NCBI RefSeq assembly: GCF_043641665.1
Contig: NC_092183.1
Location: forward strand, 8,038,501 to 8,102,500
Reading direction: 5' to 3'
DNA: 64,000 bases
DNA from: Enoplosus armatus
Lineage: Eukaryota; Chordata; Actinopteri; Centrarchiformes; Enoplosidae
Of this stretch, positions 40,119-51,756 are shown in pieces (position 1 is the stretch's first letter; every line of letters starts with the position of its first letter). The notes below the pieces were generated by a model. It was not told the origin of the DNA. It was given only the letters and a program-made list of their open reading frames with translations, and did not search any database. The translations under genes were made by a program, and so were the position numbers.

Positions 40119-41741
40119 TATATTGTTTTTTCTTTTTTTTTAAATACTTCTAATTCTTATTGACACAGTGCTGTCTGCTGTGTGTTTCTGCACCTTTCTG
40201 TATTTGCTGCTGTGACGTGGCCAATGCCAAAAGAAGTTGCTGATGGCAAATAATTGAACCTCATCTTCTGAGTTCGTGAGCCGAAGGCTAAATCTTGTTT
40301 GATGAATTACTGCTGTGGACTTTAAGCAAGAGGTGTTGTATTTAAATTCATTGGTTCTCTTATGTATCTGTTATTCGACGGGTAGGTTTGTGGGACATAA
40401 TAACTTCAGCACCAGGAGCGGTCCACAATGACCCTCTGTCAGTCGGCCCAGAGGCACAGTAATGCCGCCGCCACATTAAAGCTTTTGGTTATGCTACAAT
40501 ACGGTGATGAGGTCACTTTCAGTGGGACTCACGGGCAGTGTCTAAAGTAAATATGAACAGGTCTTAAACGTTTTGATGTAGCCAAGCAAAGAAAACTTTC
40601 AGGATTCATTTGTAGGCCGAAAAAAAGGTTTGACTCTCTCAGAGCCAGCAGTATGAAGACTGGTGGGTGAAACAATTCGCTTTTTTATTTTTATTTTTAT
40701 TTTTTGAATGCTTTGGAGTATGGGTGAGGATCTTGAGCTCTTCAACACTACAGATTAAAGGTCCAGCAGCAAAGTCAAATATATCGTTGTTACAGCCCGA
40801 CTCGGCTTCTTGCTGCAATGTTGCCCTATTTCTACCCTTATACTCTGATAAATCCTCGTATATTTTTACCAGGCCCTAGAATAATTAATTTGGTCATCTT
40901 GTGCATTAAAATATCTTATAATAATAATAATGACACACTGAACCTTAAAATATCCAACTCACTTTGTAGGATGCTATAGGGAAAGTTTGTCGGTTAAATC
41001 ATTAATATGTCACAGTCTATTGTATTTAAGCCTAACCACATTATCAAAAACCTTCATGGAATAACTGAAGTATGAAGACGAGTGATTGACCTTTTATGGA
41101 GGTATTCTAATTATAAATGGCAAATATTAAATAATGTACAAATAGTCGATTATTTAATTTTAAAAGTTAATCCACAATTCACAACACTAACACTAAACGT
41201 GCGACCTCGTGCTGATGAAGCTGTGCAATAACAAATCAATACACTACAGTTAAAAGATGCAACCTCCTCCCCTATAATGTTTCAAAGTACTAGATCAGTG
41301 TTGAGTTAAAAAATATATTATTACTTTTATTAGGAGGAAAAATCAGTAAACAGTAAAGATGCCTAAATAAAGAACAGGGGCCACCTTCATTTCAAGGTCA
41401 GGAACAACCTGTCGAAGCCAACACATGATGTGACAAAGAAAATGATTTAACATTTATTTTATTACATTTACAATTTGAATATTTTTCCCGGTCCCCTCAT
41501 AATTTTCCTACAGTCCCTTATCAGCAAACCCTTGCAGCTGCTGACGGAGTCCTTGGTTAACACATTTTTTTTGCGGTGAGTGAATCTTCAGAGGCTTTCC
41601 TTTGCCATTTCCCTTCACGGGACAGGAGCCAACTCTGAGAAGGAAGCGGACAAACAGCTGCTTATTGCAAGTCTACTATCGAGAGAAAGGAACGGCATCT
41701 TTATTGCATTATAGTTCCCTATTATAGGGCCATTTAATCTC
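40119..41741. other. Spacer between GPCR copies 1 and 2
   Basis: AT-rich. No gene recognised. The block gacaggagccaactctga near 41625 resembles gacaggagccgactctaa near 38850, so the 3' flanks of copies 1 and 2 are also homologous but much more diverged than the coding halves. Confidence 0.6.
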
Positions 41742-42629
41742 TTACCTCCTCTTGCATCTCGGGCACACTCTGCCCCACACTGTCCTCCCCACGGCCTCCC
41801 TCAGAGCCGGACTCCCCCACAAGTACACCGTCGGTGTGCACACAGCGTTCAAACGAGCCATGATGGCGAACAGATTGGTGGCCTCGTTTCTAAATATCAG
41901 CCCTCCTCCTATCAGTAGTCTGAGGACTATATTAACAAAAGAGGGGCACCACAACAGCAAGAAGCTTATGACAACAAAAATGACGATTCTCAAGGATTCC
42001 TTCTTGCTGTCTTTCTCGGCGCTGGGAGGGTCTCTTTCAACCTGGAACCTGGCAATAACGTACAGTTTGATAGTCATGACCACTTTGGTGAGCACGATGA
42101 CTTGTAAGCTGACAATACTGAAAACATACAGCTGTACTGCTTTGGAAAGTGGCAAGCAATTTAAAATGGTCGTCTGAGCGTAGACATGAAACCAACAGTA
42201 GATATTTGCAGAAATAACCACTCGCCGGGTTATAAAGCGCGAGTAGATGAACGGATGACAAACCGCAAAATACCGGTCAAACTGTGCAAATAAAAATGTC
42301 ATTATGTTCACCCCAAGAAGTGACGGTAAAACATTATAAGTTCCATTTCTGGACGGATATCCTTCCTGGACATCAAACAGACCCAGATAATACACTGAAA
42401 ACCCAACCAGCGTGTCACAAACACTTGTGTTCAGCATGAAAATAAACCTGTTCTGGTGGCGCAGCGCTCTGGTGGCCAAGATGCCAATGACTACTGTTCC
42501 GGCCACGAGAACTGTAGCTGTAGCGAATAAAATCTGGAAAATAAAGACGAAATGATCCTCTGGACCGTCGAAGTCCACCGAGAGGGGAACTCCTCCTGTC
42601 ATAGAGTCTGAGGTGTTGGAGAGGAGCAT
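41742..42629 (-). CDS. Orphan rhodopsin-like GPCR, array copy 2
   Basis: Single-exon 295-aa seven-helix protein, same start as copy 1 (MLLSNTSDSMTGG). DRY intact (AQFDRYFAVCHPF), TM6 LLLWCPSF, TM7 TPTVYLWG, no extracellular disulfide cysteines at the standard sites. From the DRY through TM4 and loop 2 it reads SANIYCWFHVYAQ then NCLPLSKAVQ. That is unlike copy 1 and closer to copy 3 (VYSWVHVYGQ, PLSKAIE). The flanking halves are nearly identical to copy 1. The frame is intact, so it is probably functional. The ligand is unknown. Confidence 0.85.
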   Translation of the reverse strand: MLLSNTSDSMTGGVPLSVDFDGPEDHFVFIFQILFATATVLVAGTVVIGILATRALRHQNRFIFMLNTSVCDTLVGFSVYYLGLFDVQEGYPSRNGTYNVLPSLLGVNIMTFLFAQFDRYFAVCHPFIYSRFITRRVVISANIYCWFHVYAQTTILNCLPLSKAVQLYVFSIVSLQVIVLTKVVMTIKLYVIARFQVERDPPSAEKDSKKESLRIVIFVVISFLLLWCPSFVNIVLRLLIGGGLIFRNEATNLFAIMARLNAVCTPTVYLWGSPALREAVGRTVWGRVCPRCKRR

Positions 42630-42882
42630 TGCTCATGTGCAAGTAGATCTTAAATTCAACCTTTTTATATGTAAGACCTCCTGCAGAGTGAAGCCACCAG
42701 CCTTGGTCTCTTGAGATGCTGTCTAACGCCGTTTCTTCCCTCTTTAACAGCAACATGCAGGAGTCCCGCAGACAATTTAGTTGAAGACTTGAGCACTTTT
42801 AATAATTGTTCTCACATGCAACACATTAGGCTTTTATTGAGCGTTTGTTGTGCTGTCATTTAACAACATGTCCTCGTCCTGT
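42312..42882. repeat. Near-identical duplicate tract, copy 2
   Basis: Partner of 39548-40118. A second near-identical tract pairs 41929-42098 with 39165-39334 (TM5 end to TM6). The two tracts bracket a 213-base divergent island. Confidence 0.85.
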
Positions 42883-45578
42883 TGCAGCAACAATATAAAA
42901 ATAATCACTTCAAATGATTCACGTTCATTGTCGAAAATGTGTCCAAGCTAACTGAACCTGATAGAGACAATAATTATTAGGCACACCTGTACAGTCTGAT
43001 GCAATCCAGTACAACTGTTCCACCATAAAGTCTACTTTTATGATGCCTATAATGTTCAGGGTTTTTTTTGTTGACACTGTCATAAAGGTGTTAATTTAGT
43101 TATAGTTTCAGCACTGAGGTCAAAGTTAATGGTGGTGTTGTACTGCACTGAATTATGTTGAGAGGTGTTTCTAATATTCTGCTAATATTATTTTGTTTTT
43201 TGCCTAAAAGGTGGTCAAATGGTAATACTGATGGGTCCAGAAAATCAGCTTTTAAACCCAGATGTCACAACCACAGCAGGAAGAGGTCTAAACTGCAGCA
43301 GCACTTATTGTGAGATCAACCTGTGTTCTTGATCCTGGGTCATCCTGCAACCACACAACAGATTGCCATAATTTTACTGTATGTCACAAAGATTATAGAA
43401 AAACTTAACCAGTAAGGCAAGGTTTTGTTTTTATTTTGTGTGGGTCCCCCCCCACACGTTTTATACACCAACGCAAGTTAAAGTACTTAACAAAAGGTAT
43501 AAGAGACAGTCAATAAGATAAAAATGTAATAAATTAAATTGTTTAATTATACATATTGGATCCATCATAATACGTGTACTCCTACAAATATTTTTGTTTT
43601 AGCACATTAAGAAAACCAATTGTTACAATAATAGCAAAGTAACCTGTTCTTAAGACTGGTATTTTTCAATTTAAGAATGTGTTAGTCCCCTCCTTAGGAA
43701 AAATAATCCTCACCCATCTATTCTGAATAACTTGAGTCCTGTTAATGCAGTTAAAAGGCTTTCAGAATTGTGATGTATTCAGATGGAGGGCTGATTGTTT
43801 CTGCCCTCGTCCTCCTCCTTTAGCTGTTGCAGCTGATACTACAGAGCACACTGATCATTGAAACATTTAGTTGGTGTTTCTGGAAAGGTGCTCAACTGGT
43901 TGTATACGTCTAACAGAGAGACTGTTGTTGTCAGTATTGCTTTATTGTTACACATCATGAATAAAATTTTAGAGAGCACATCAAATGTGTCACAAGGACT
44001 GCATTTTTTTCCATCTTAAAAATGTATCATATTCTTTAGATACTTTGTGTGTACAGAAACAGAGCATATTTAATTGCTTTTCGTATTGTCAAGTGATAAT
44101 GAGAGGCTGACAAAACTTTTGGAAACGTGGATTTTTGATTCTATAGACTCCCTGACAGTCTAAATACACTGGCTGCTGAATTTTTAAACATTGCTTGAAC
44201 TTCGTGGCCTGAAATAAATCTGTATAGGAGGCCTATAGTTCAGCTAAATCATCTGAGAGAGAGACTGACATGAAAAAACAAACAAAAACTTCAAAATTGA
44301 TTAAAAAAAAACACAAATACAAACCTGGAATCTAATTGTGGCAACACTCAAAAAGACAGAAAGAGGAGCTCTTTGTCACTGAAATCTTCTAAATCGTCCG
44401 TCCAACCTTATCAATCCTATAGGAAGAAAAAGTGTTCATCAATTGTGAATTATTTCTATTATTATTATTGTATGTACATACAATTTGACGTGACACCCTC
44501 AAGACATTGTGTAAAATTCTAACAAGATTAATGCTTTTGTAGTACAGCAGCTTATTTGCCACAAAATATGAAAAATCAGACTCCAATAGGGGGGTTGCAT
44601 GCTGACTATTATGGATTTTCTTATTTCATTTCTTGTCATTTTTTCCTGAGAAAATCGCAAATACAGTATGACAAGCTTAGACAATTATATTCGCCGATGT
44701 TCTTTCCATCTTAAACCAGCAATTTATTAAACAATCCAGTTTAATTCGAGCTAACTTTGCTATTTCAACAATAGTCAATTTGTAGAATTACCATTGAATC
44801 AAGAAAGTTAAATCAAATTCTGTACTTTACATTGCATTAGAATAAAAATTGCTGTAGGTTTGAGATTTTATGTTGCCATAATCTCAAATTTAAATGAAAA
44901 GAAAAATCTTTTACAGGGTTGAGCTGATTTAAAAGGCCTCTTTCACTTAAAGACATTTTGACTTGTCATAGCAGGAAAAACACAGGTGTAAAAATACAAC
45001 ATGAATAGAACAGCGAATCTTTTGGCGGACAACAAATTAACGTTGCATTTTACAGATCTTCTGTTCTGTATCAGCATTTTGCGACTTGCCAGATATGTTA
45101 ACGTTTCCTCATTATATTGACAAAAAACTAATCTCCGGACACAACGTTTCCTCCCAAACCAATTTGCTGTTGCAGATTAGTATCAAATAAAGGTAATTTC
45201 TTGGAGACGTGGTGGGCCATAAAAATCATGCCACGAGCCACCGTGCACAATACCAGGGCCCTGAAAGGTCTGCCGTGGAAGAGGCCTGTAGCGGCCAAGT
45301 CATTTGGCTGTCTGAATTCCGGCGTAAATAATTAACAATCAACGATTAACACTGCATTTAAAAGGTCACTGCTGTGGTGTTGCCACACTTAAATTAGTTG
45401 GCAGTGAAAAGCCTCCCGCCAGTGTTAATTAAATGTGGTCATCATTTGCATTCTTATTGCATTGTAAAACAATATATAGTCAGTGGCTAAGATATAAAGT
45501 GACAGTGACAATCATTGAATACCTCTATGTTATATTACACATGCACGTGTGTTTACATTTACAGGAGATGCGGCAACC
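42883..45578. other. Spacer between GPCR copies 2 and 3
   Basis: AT-rich with no exon, RNA gene or mobile element that I recognise. Confidence 0.6.
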
Positions 45579-46481
45579 TTACAGTAATCGGGCCTGTAGT
45601 CCAACCAACCTGTTGGGTCGTTTGCAGCAGCAGATTTTGCTCCACACAGTTTTCCACACGGCCCTCCTGAGTGAGGGGCTCGCCCACAGGTAGAGGGACG
45701 GAGTGCACAGAGCGTTGCTCCTGGATAAAAGTTTCATTGGGTTAACGGCGTCGTTTTTAATGACAAAGAATTTCCCTGTCAGCGAAGACAGAATCGTGTA
45801 GAGCATGGATGGGCCCCACAACAGCAGAAAAAACACGACCACCACCACTATAATCAACAAGGACTCTTTCTTACTGTCTCTCTCCGGGCCCGGCGGCTCT
45901 CGCAGGAGCTGGAACCTCGCCACGATAAGCAACTTAATAGTCATGGTTATTTTTGTGAAAATAATCAGCATCAAACTGATTCTGCTGTACGTGGCGATCT
46001 CTATGGCTTTAGAAAGTGGCACCATGTGTTGCACGAGCAACTGGCCATAAACATGCACCCAGCTGTACACGTTGACACATATAATCACGCTTGTGTTGAC
46101 GAAACGACCATAAACGAATGGGTGACACACGGCGACATATCGGTCAAACTGGGCGAATAGAAACGTCATGATATTAACTCCAAGGAGAGATGGCAAAATG
46201 TAGTACGTCCCATTTCTAGACGGGAAACCCAGTTTCACATCGAAGAGAAATTGATAGAAAATACCACATCCGGTCATTGTATCACAAATACTCGTGTTGA
46301 GCATAAATATAAACCGATTCTGTCTTAAAAGTGCATGGGTGTTAATAATACCGCATGCCACGGAACTGGCCACTAGCACGGTGCTAACCCCGGCCAAGAT
46401 GTGGAAAATAAAAAGGAAATAGTCTCCCGGACTGTCAAAGTCAACACACAGAGGAAGGAGCGTTATGTTGATGGAGAGCAT
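45579..46481 (-). CDS. Orphan rhodopsin-like GPCR, array copy 3
   Basis: Single-exon 300-aa seven-helix protein, clear paralogue of copies 1 and 2 (RQNRFIFMLNTSICDTMTG, PSRNGTYYILPSLLGVNIM, FLFAQFDRYVAVCHPFVYG). TM6 has LLLWGPSM and TM7 has TPSLYLWA. No cysteine at the TM3 entry or in loop 2 (GQLLVQHMVPLSKAIE). The cytoplasmic tail is longer and carries CCCK, a possible palmitoylation site. N-terminal N-glycosylation site NIT. More diverged than copies 1, 2 and 4. Frame intact. Confidence 0.85.
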   Translation of the reverse strand: MLSINITLLPLCVDFDSPGDYFLFIFHILAGVSTVLVASSVACGIINTHALLRQNRFIFMLNTSICDTMTGCGIFYQFLFDVKLGFPSRNGTYYILPSLLGVNIMTFLFAQFDRYVAVCHPFVYGRFVNTSVIICVNVYSWVHVYGQLLVQHMVPLSKAIEIATYSRISLMLIIFTKITMTIKLLIVARFQLLREPPGPERDSKKESLLIIVVVVVFFLLLWGPSMLYTILSSLTGKFFVIKNDAVNPMKLLSRSNALCTPSLYLWASPSLRRAVWKTVWSKICCCKRPNRLVGLQARLL

Positions 46482-48190
46482 CGTGATGGGAGCTCGTGCG
46501 CAGTGGAAGCAGCCAGACGTGAACTGCGACGACAGCAGAGAAGCGCTCGTGTTTTAAAGTCAGTATTTATTTATTTATTTTTTGTCACGTCGACTGATGC
46601 TTGTAGGAGGAGACGGTGACCGACTGATGATAAATGACGCCTTTTCCTCTTGTGATCAATTTTATTTTTAATTGTTTTATAATTTCCCTTTTATTTCATT
46701 CAAACAAACAAACAAAAAAGCCACAGAAGTTAAGTGATCTTTTGAATTGATGAGAGCGTATCTAGTTAAAGTTGAGCCTCCAACCACCACAACCGAAACT
46801 ACTGTCAACAACAACAACAACAATACGGAGCCGACCAAGGTCCTGAACCCGCGGCTGTCTGCGGAGCTCAACCTTCATCATCACCGTCAGGGCCGCGCCG
46901 CTGACCGTGGTCCTGAACCTGCGGCTGTCCGATGTTCTGGCTCCAGTCTGCGCCGTCGTCTTGGTTCATTCCAACAAATTATGACTGAAAAAGGAACCTG
47001 AATTTATACATGTATATGCGGTCGTACACCTTGCACTATTTCTCCTAGCTCTCCCTAATTTATCTTCGCTTTGTTGAATGCCTACATGTTGCTCTTATGA
47101 AATGAGTACTGTTGGTGGGACCAACTATGTATTTCTAACCAATTTATGTTTTCTGCTATTAGAGACTGTCGCCACAGTTTTAGTATAGTTCGTCCACTAT
47201 CTTTTGAATCGTTTCATGTGGCTCAAATTTCGTTTCCTTGAGTTAAACAAGCTGTTATTGTATCTTTCTGCAAACATGGTCGGGCCTAAAAAAGAAAAGA
47301 AAAAAAGCATAACTATAATGGGATCAGTTTGTGGGTGTGTTTAGACATTTAAAATCTGAACTGCGGGATATACAGTATGCGATAAATTAACCCCAAACAT
47401 TTATATTGTCTGTAATGGCATCCTGTACATAATTAAATGCTTATTTCAACAGTGTTTTACCCATAATGTCAAGTTTCATAATTAAAATATAATTTAAACT
47501 TAAAACACGAAAAGGAACACGTAGCCAAGTAGGACACTGGAAGCAGGGACATAAGCTGCAATGTTAGCACCTGGATGAGTTTTAGTTCAAGTTCAAGAGG
47601 CAGTTGAAACAAGAATTGTTAACCACATATTTAATTTCATTCTGTTAAAAGCGTTTATGACAAGTATGAAACAATGCGTCGTTTCCAAATGAAATGTCTG
47701 AATTAGCCCCAAACTGTATGGACGAGATAGTGAGTGAGCACACACAGGAAGACTTTTCAACTGAGTGCCCTCACCTAATCTCAAACACAGTCCACATTTC
47801 ACCTTTGATAGCACTCCTGAATTCCCAGGCAAAGTTCAACGAGCCCATCTGTCAAGTGCGTCATTTAACCAAAAAACAAATAAACAAACGTGATGGTTGA
47901 CAACTCACATTCATTTAAAAGTGATTGAAACATTTTCACGTCGGCCGCGTGATCCGGTCATTTAGTGGCAATGATACCTCGTGATCATGTTGATGCTGGC
48001 GGCTTCTTTATCATTTCTTTGTCACTCCATTTAAGTTCAAGCCAATTCTGAAAAAGAGAGAAAGAGGGAGTTACATGAAGTGCCTCAAAATTGGACAAAC
48101 AAATAGTCCTTTGACTTAAAACAGTGCGTTACACGAGGAAAACACCTGCATAGTGACATTTTAAATCACACTAAGTGTCGAGACCTACTC
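46482..48190. other. Spacer between GPCR copies 3 and 4
   Basis: Mostly AT-rich. An unusual GC-rich patch at about 46830-46960 repeats the phrase ggtcctgaaccgcggctgtc twice (with changes) after a short caa run at 46806-46822. No gene recognised. Confidence 0.6.
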
Positions 48191-49057
48191 TTACCTTGCC
48201 CCCCGCCCGGGGCAGACCCTCCGCCACACTATTCTCCACACGGCCCTCCGCAGCGCCGGGCTGCCCCAGATATACACAGCCGGGGTGACCAGCGCGTTCA
48301 AGCGTGCCATGATGGCGAACAGGTTAGTGGCTTCATTCTTAAACCTCAGACCTTTCCGCGACAACTGTCTGACAATTATATTGACAAAAGATGGACACCA
48401 CAGAGCCAAGAAACAAATAACCACGAACACAATGATGCGCAGCGACTCCTTTTTGTTGTCTCTCTCGGCACTGGGCGCCTCTCTCACCAGGTGACTCCTG
48501 GCTATGACATATAATTGAATTGTCATCAACACTTTAATGAGAACTATAATCTGTAGAGTCATCACACCAAACGCGTTTATTTGAGCCGCCTTTGAAATAG
48601 GCACCATGTTCTGCACCGTCAGGATAGAGTATGTGTAAATCCAGCAAAACGCGCAAATCCCGATGACAAAAGACCTCGTTATGTAGCGGTTGTAAAAGAA
48701 TGGATGGCACACTGCGAAGTACCGGTCAAACTGAGCGAAGAGGAAGGTTAACACATTGACGCCTAGAAATGAGGGTAAAATGTAGTATGTCCCGTTCCTC
48801 GAGGGATAGCCCTCTTGGACGTCGAAGAGGCCGAGGTAGTAGACCGAGAAGCCGGTCAGAGTGTCGCTGATGCTCGTGTTCAGCATGAATATGAAACGGT
48901 TCTGGCCTCGCAGAGACCGGGTGGAGGATATCCCGATGACCACCGAGCCGGCGACGAGCACGGAGCTTGTGGCGAACAGGATATGGAAGATGAAGATGAG
49001 GAAGTCCTCCGGAGTGTCGAAGTCCACCGACAGAGGGACGGTGGCGTTGAGGAGCAT
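48191..49057 (-). CDS. Orphan rhodopsin-like GPCR, array copy 4
   Basis: Single-exon 288-aa protein. I chose the ATG at 49055-49057 (MLLNATVPLSVDFDTPEDF) because it aligns with copies 1 and 2; the frame upstream to 49084 has only a non-ATG codon. Landmarks: GQNRFIFMLNTSISDTLTGF, PSRNGTYYILPSFLG, AQFDRYFAVCHPFFYNR, ALWCPSFVN, TPAVYIWG. Loop 2 (VQNMVPISKAAQ) has no cysteine. TM4 (FVIGICAFCWIY) resembles copy 1. The coding region is more GC-rich than its surroundings. Frame intact. Confidence 0.85.
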   Translation of the reverse strand: MLLNATVPLSVDFDTPEDFLIFIFHILFATSSVLVAGSVVIGISSTRSLRGQNRFIFMLNTSISDTLTGFSVYYLGLFDVQEGYPSRNGTYYILPSFLGVNVLTFLFAQFDRYFAVCHPFFYNRYITRSFVIGICAFCWIYTYSILTVQNMVPISKAAQINAFGVMTLQIIVLIKVLMTIQLYVIARSHLVREAPSAERDNKKESLRIIVFVVICFLALWCPSFVNIIVRQLSRKGLRFKNEATNLFAIMARLNALVTPAVYIWGSPALRRAVWRIVWRRVCPGRGAR

Positions 49058-51756
49058 CCTGACGCTCCGCCAGAAGACGCACACGCGTGATTATTTATAT
49101 AAGAATGGGGCCACTTGTCAGAGTTTAAGCAAACCTCCTAATCTCAAGAGGGCAGAGACTTTAGCACAGACAGGTGACATGTTAGCGGGCAGAACAGCCG
49201 CGTGCCAGCCGTACGGAAAGAAAGAAATGAGGCCTAATCACTACAAGTCCCAGGGGTGTTTGGTAATTAAACTAAATGATCACCAGTCACTTGTTTGTGC
49301 GTCCTGTGGTTTCCATAACACTTTGTTAGTGGTTTGGTCCTAAAATGTCCTTTCACCTTGAAGTCTGAGGTCTTGGTTCAGGATGACCCCGGGATGCTTT
49401 ACTCACGTTTTTGTCACTTTTGTTCAGTGCTTTCCTTCACTGCTACCTCCTCTTCAGGGCAGAGCAGAAACTCAATTAGCTTCTAAATCAACATTCATGT
49501 TCTTCTATTTTTTTACGACACTGTTGTAACCGAGGATGATTGGGATGTTGTCCTCTCTACTCCTATTTTCAGTTGTTAACAAAGTTGCTATGTTCTTCAT
49601 AGCCATATTGTCCACATATTTCATCCAAATGATCCTGCATGGGCATGAAGTGCTCGTTTCAATCATAAAAACTAACCAACACACATAGATTGTATTATAA
49701 CATACTGTAAATGCATACCATAACAGAAACTGTATTTTCTTTTAATCCAGGTACATTTTGCAAAATGATTTCGAACAAATAAGCATTGAGCACTTGAAGG
49801 CCTCTTCATTAAATTGTCATTGAATTGTACAATAATCTGCTAGTTTTTAATGCTTTATTACATTAAGATATTGCGACTTCTGTCCTCTTGGAGGTTATTG
49901 AGTCATTTAATCTATAAGAGCTTTCACCCTACAATGTCTGACTGAATTCAATGCTTTTTTCAGCCACTAGATGGAGCAACACACAATTTTTTTTCACTAT
50001 ATGGCCAAAGACTTCTCTCTACTGTTGGCAGTAGTCACTAATCTTGCACCAGTTAAATTGTGTAGTGCAGTGTAGTAAATCCTAATGTATGAAGGTTTAA
50101 TCCTCTCATAAATTGGCCCTCACAGTGGACATCATGATGACGAAATGCTTTTGGTTCTCTGCTTTATCCGCTGAGGTTTTCTCTTCAAGTACAACCAATT
50201 CTAAACATACACTTGAAATATAAACCAGTATAATTGAAAGAGGTGAAGATGCATTCATCTTAAACACACACATTTGATAAAATCCTTTTCTTTCCCCAGA
50301 TAATAGGACTTAAAGGCCAAGAGGTCTAGAGTGTAAAAACATGACATCACTGAAACACTCAGTCGAGTTAACAGCTTTTACAAAAGTCAGTCTGTCTGAA
50401 TACAGACACTTTGAACAGTTGACACATGCTGTTGGCAGCTTCTTTGTTCATACGTAACTGCTGATGTAGCATCCAGACACTGTGAATCATGAGAGGTCTC
50501 CAGCAGCTGTGATTTCTAATTGAGAAACGATGTGTTTTATAATTAGCCCTGTTAGAGAGGGTTTATGCAACTGTTAAGATCAGTACAGATGGGTGAGATA
50601 AGAGTAAGGGAGCTTCTTCTTATTAAAACTGAGAGTTCATAGGGGAGGATGGGGGATGTAGTAGGTTTGGATGGGTGGTGAAGGGATACAGAGACAGGAC
50701 TTTGGGATTCAGTAAAAAAGTGAGGAGACAGTCGTCGGCTATACAAGGTTATTTTAGCATAGACTGGTTTTTATTTGATCAATTTACTATTCTTTTTTAT
50801 TTACTTATGTTTTTGTTTTTTAGTATCTCTGAGAATGTAAAGCGCACTGTATTGTTTAATTTAAATCAATCAATTTAATTAAAATAAAATTACATTATAT
50901 AAATAAAAAACAAGTTCGGTATTGTTCTTTTATGGCCCTAAAGCAACAAATTAAACTAAACCTTTCTTTGGGAGCCACAACTTTGGATACTGCTGCACCA
51001 AACAGTTTAAAGATCCCCTCCAGACATGTTTTAAAACAAATAAAACACATTCAAATCCTTAAAAAGGCATCATCTCCTTCTAGCTCATTAGAAATTCCAG
51101 AAACTATGAATATGCAAATTCTGTTTATTTCTAAAGTTTTCCTGATGGACACAAGATGTCTCCTACTTCACTGTAAAGTCCATTCTCTGTGTATGTGCGG
51201 CTTCACGTTTACATCACACTTGTATGAGTTGCATATTGGACAAGGAAAATGAGGGAAGACAGAAGTAAAACCTTTATCTTGAATTCAGCAATAGAGTGAA
51301 GCGCTGCAGAGGGAGGCTGCTCCAGACTTTGGGTGAAGTTTTGCAGAACCTGCAAAATTATATCATCGGTCATCAGATTTGTAAGTTCTTCAACTCAGAA
51401 TTTTATAATGAAAGTACTGAAGTCAGGACGATAAGATGTGACAATAACTTAAACCTGAAATTGATAAACCTATTCTATTTTGTCCTGTTGTTCTGTAATT
51501 TTAGGCCTATTACTGCAGTTATTATAGTAAGTTGTTGACCTCTGTATGTTTTTGTCGGGGACTTGTTGACTTGTTGTCCATGTGGATCGACGATCGAAGT
51601 CACCCGGGTCGACGTCTTCCTGTAAGCTTGACTGTGCTTCCTACATAAATCAGAGCAGAGGTAAACCCCCCTCCTCAGCTGTTCAGTCACACAGCTGCGT
51701 TGCTGCCAGTCTCTGCCTGACAGAGTGTCTGTTGCACACACGTTTTCTCCGCACCG
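49058..51756. other. Spacer between GPCR copies 4 and 5
   Basis: No exon or mobile element recognised. It includes a CTCF-like word near 49973-49986 and the probable promoter of copy 5, with cataaat near 51642. Confidence 0.6.

Noticed and set aside
48861..49343. 160-codon plus-strand open frame
   Set aside because: Antisense of GPCR copy 4, with no domain of its own.
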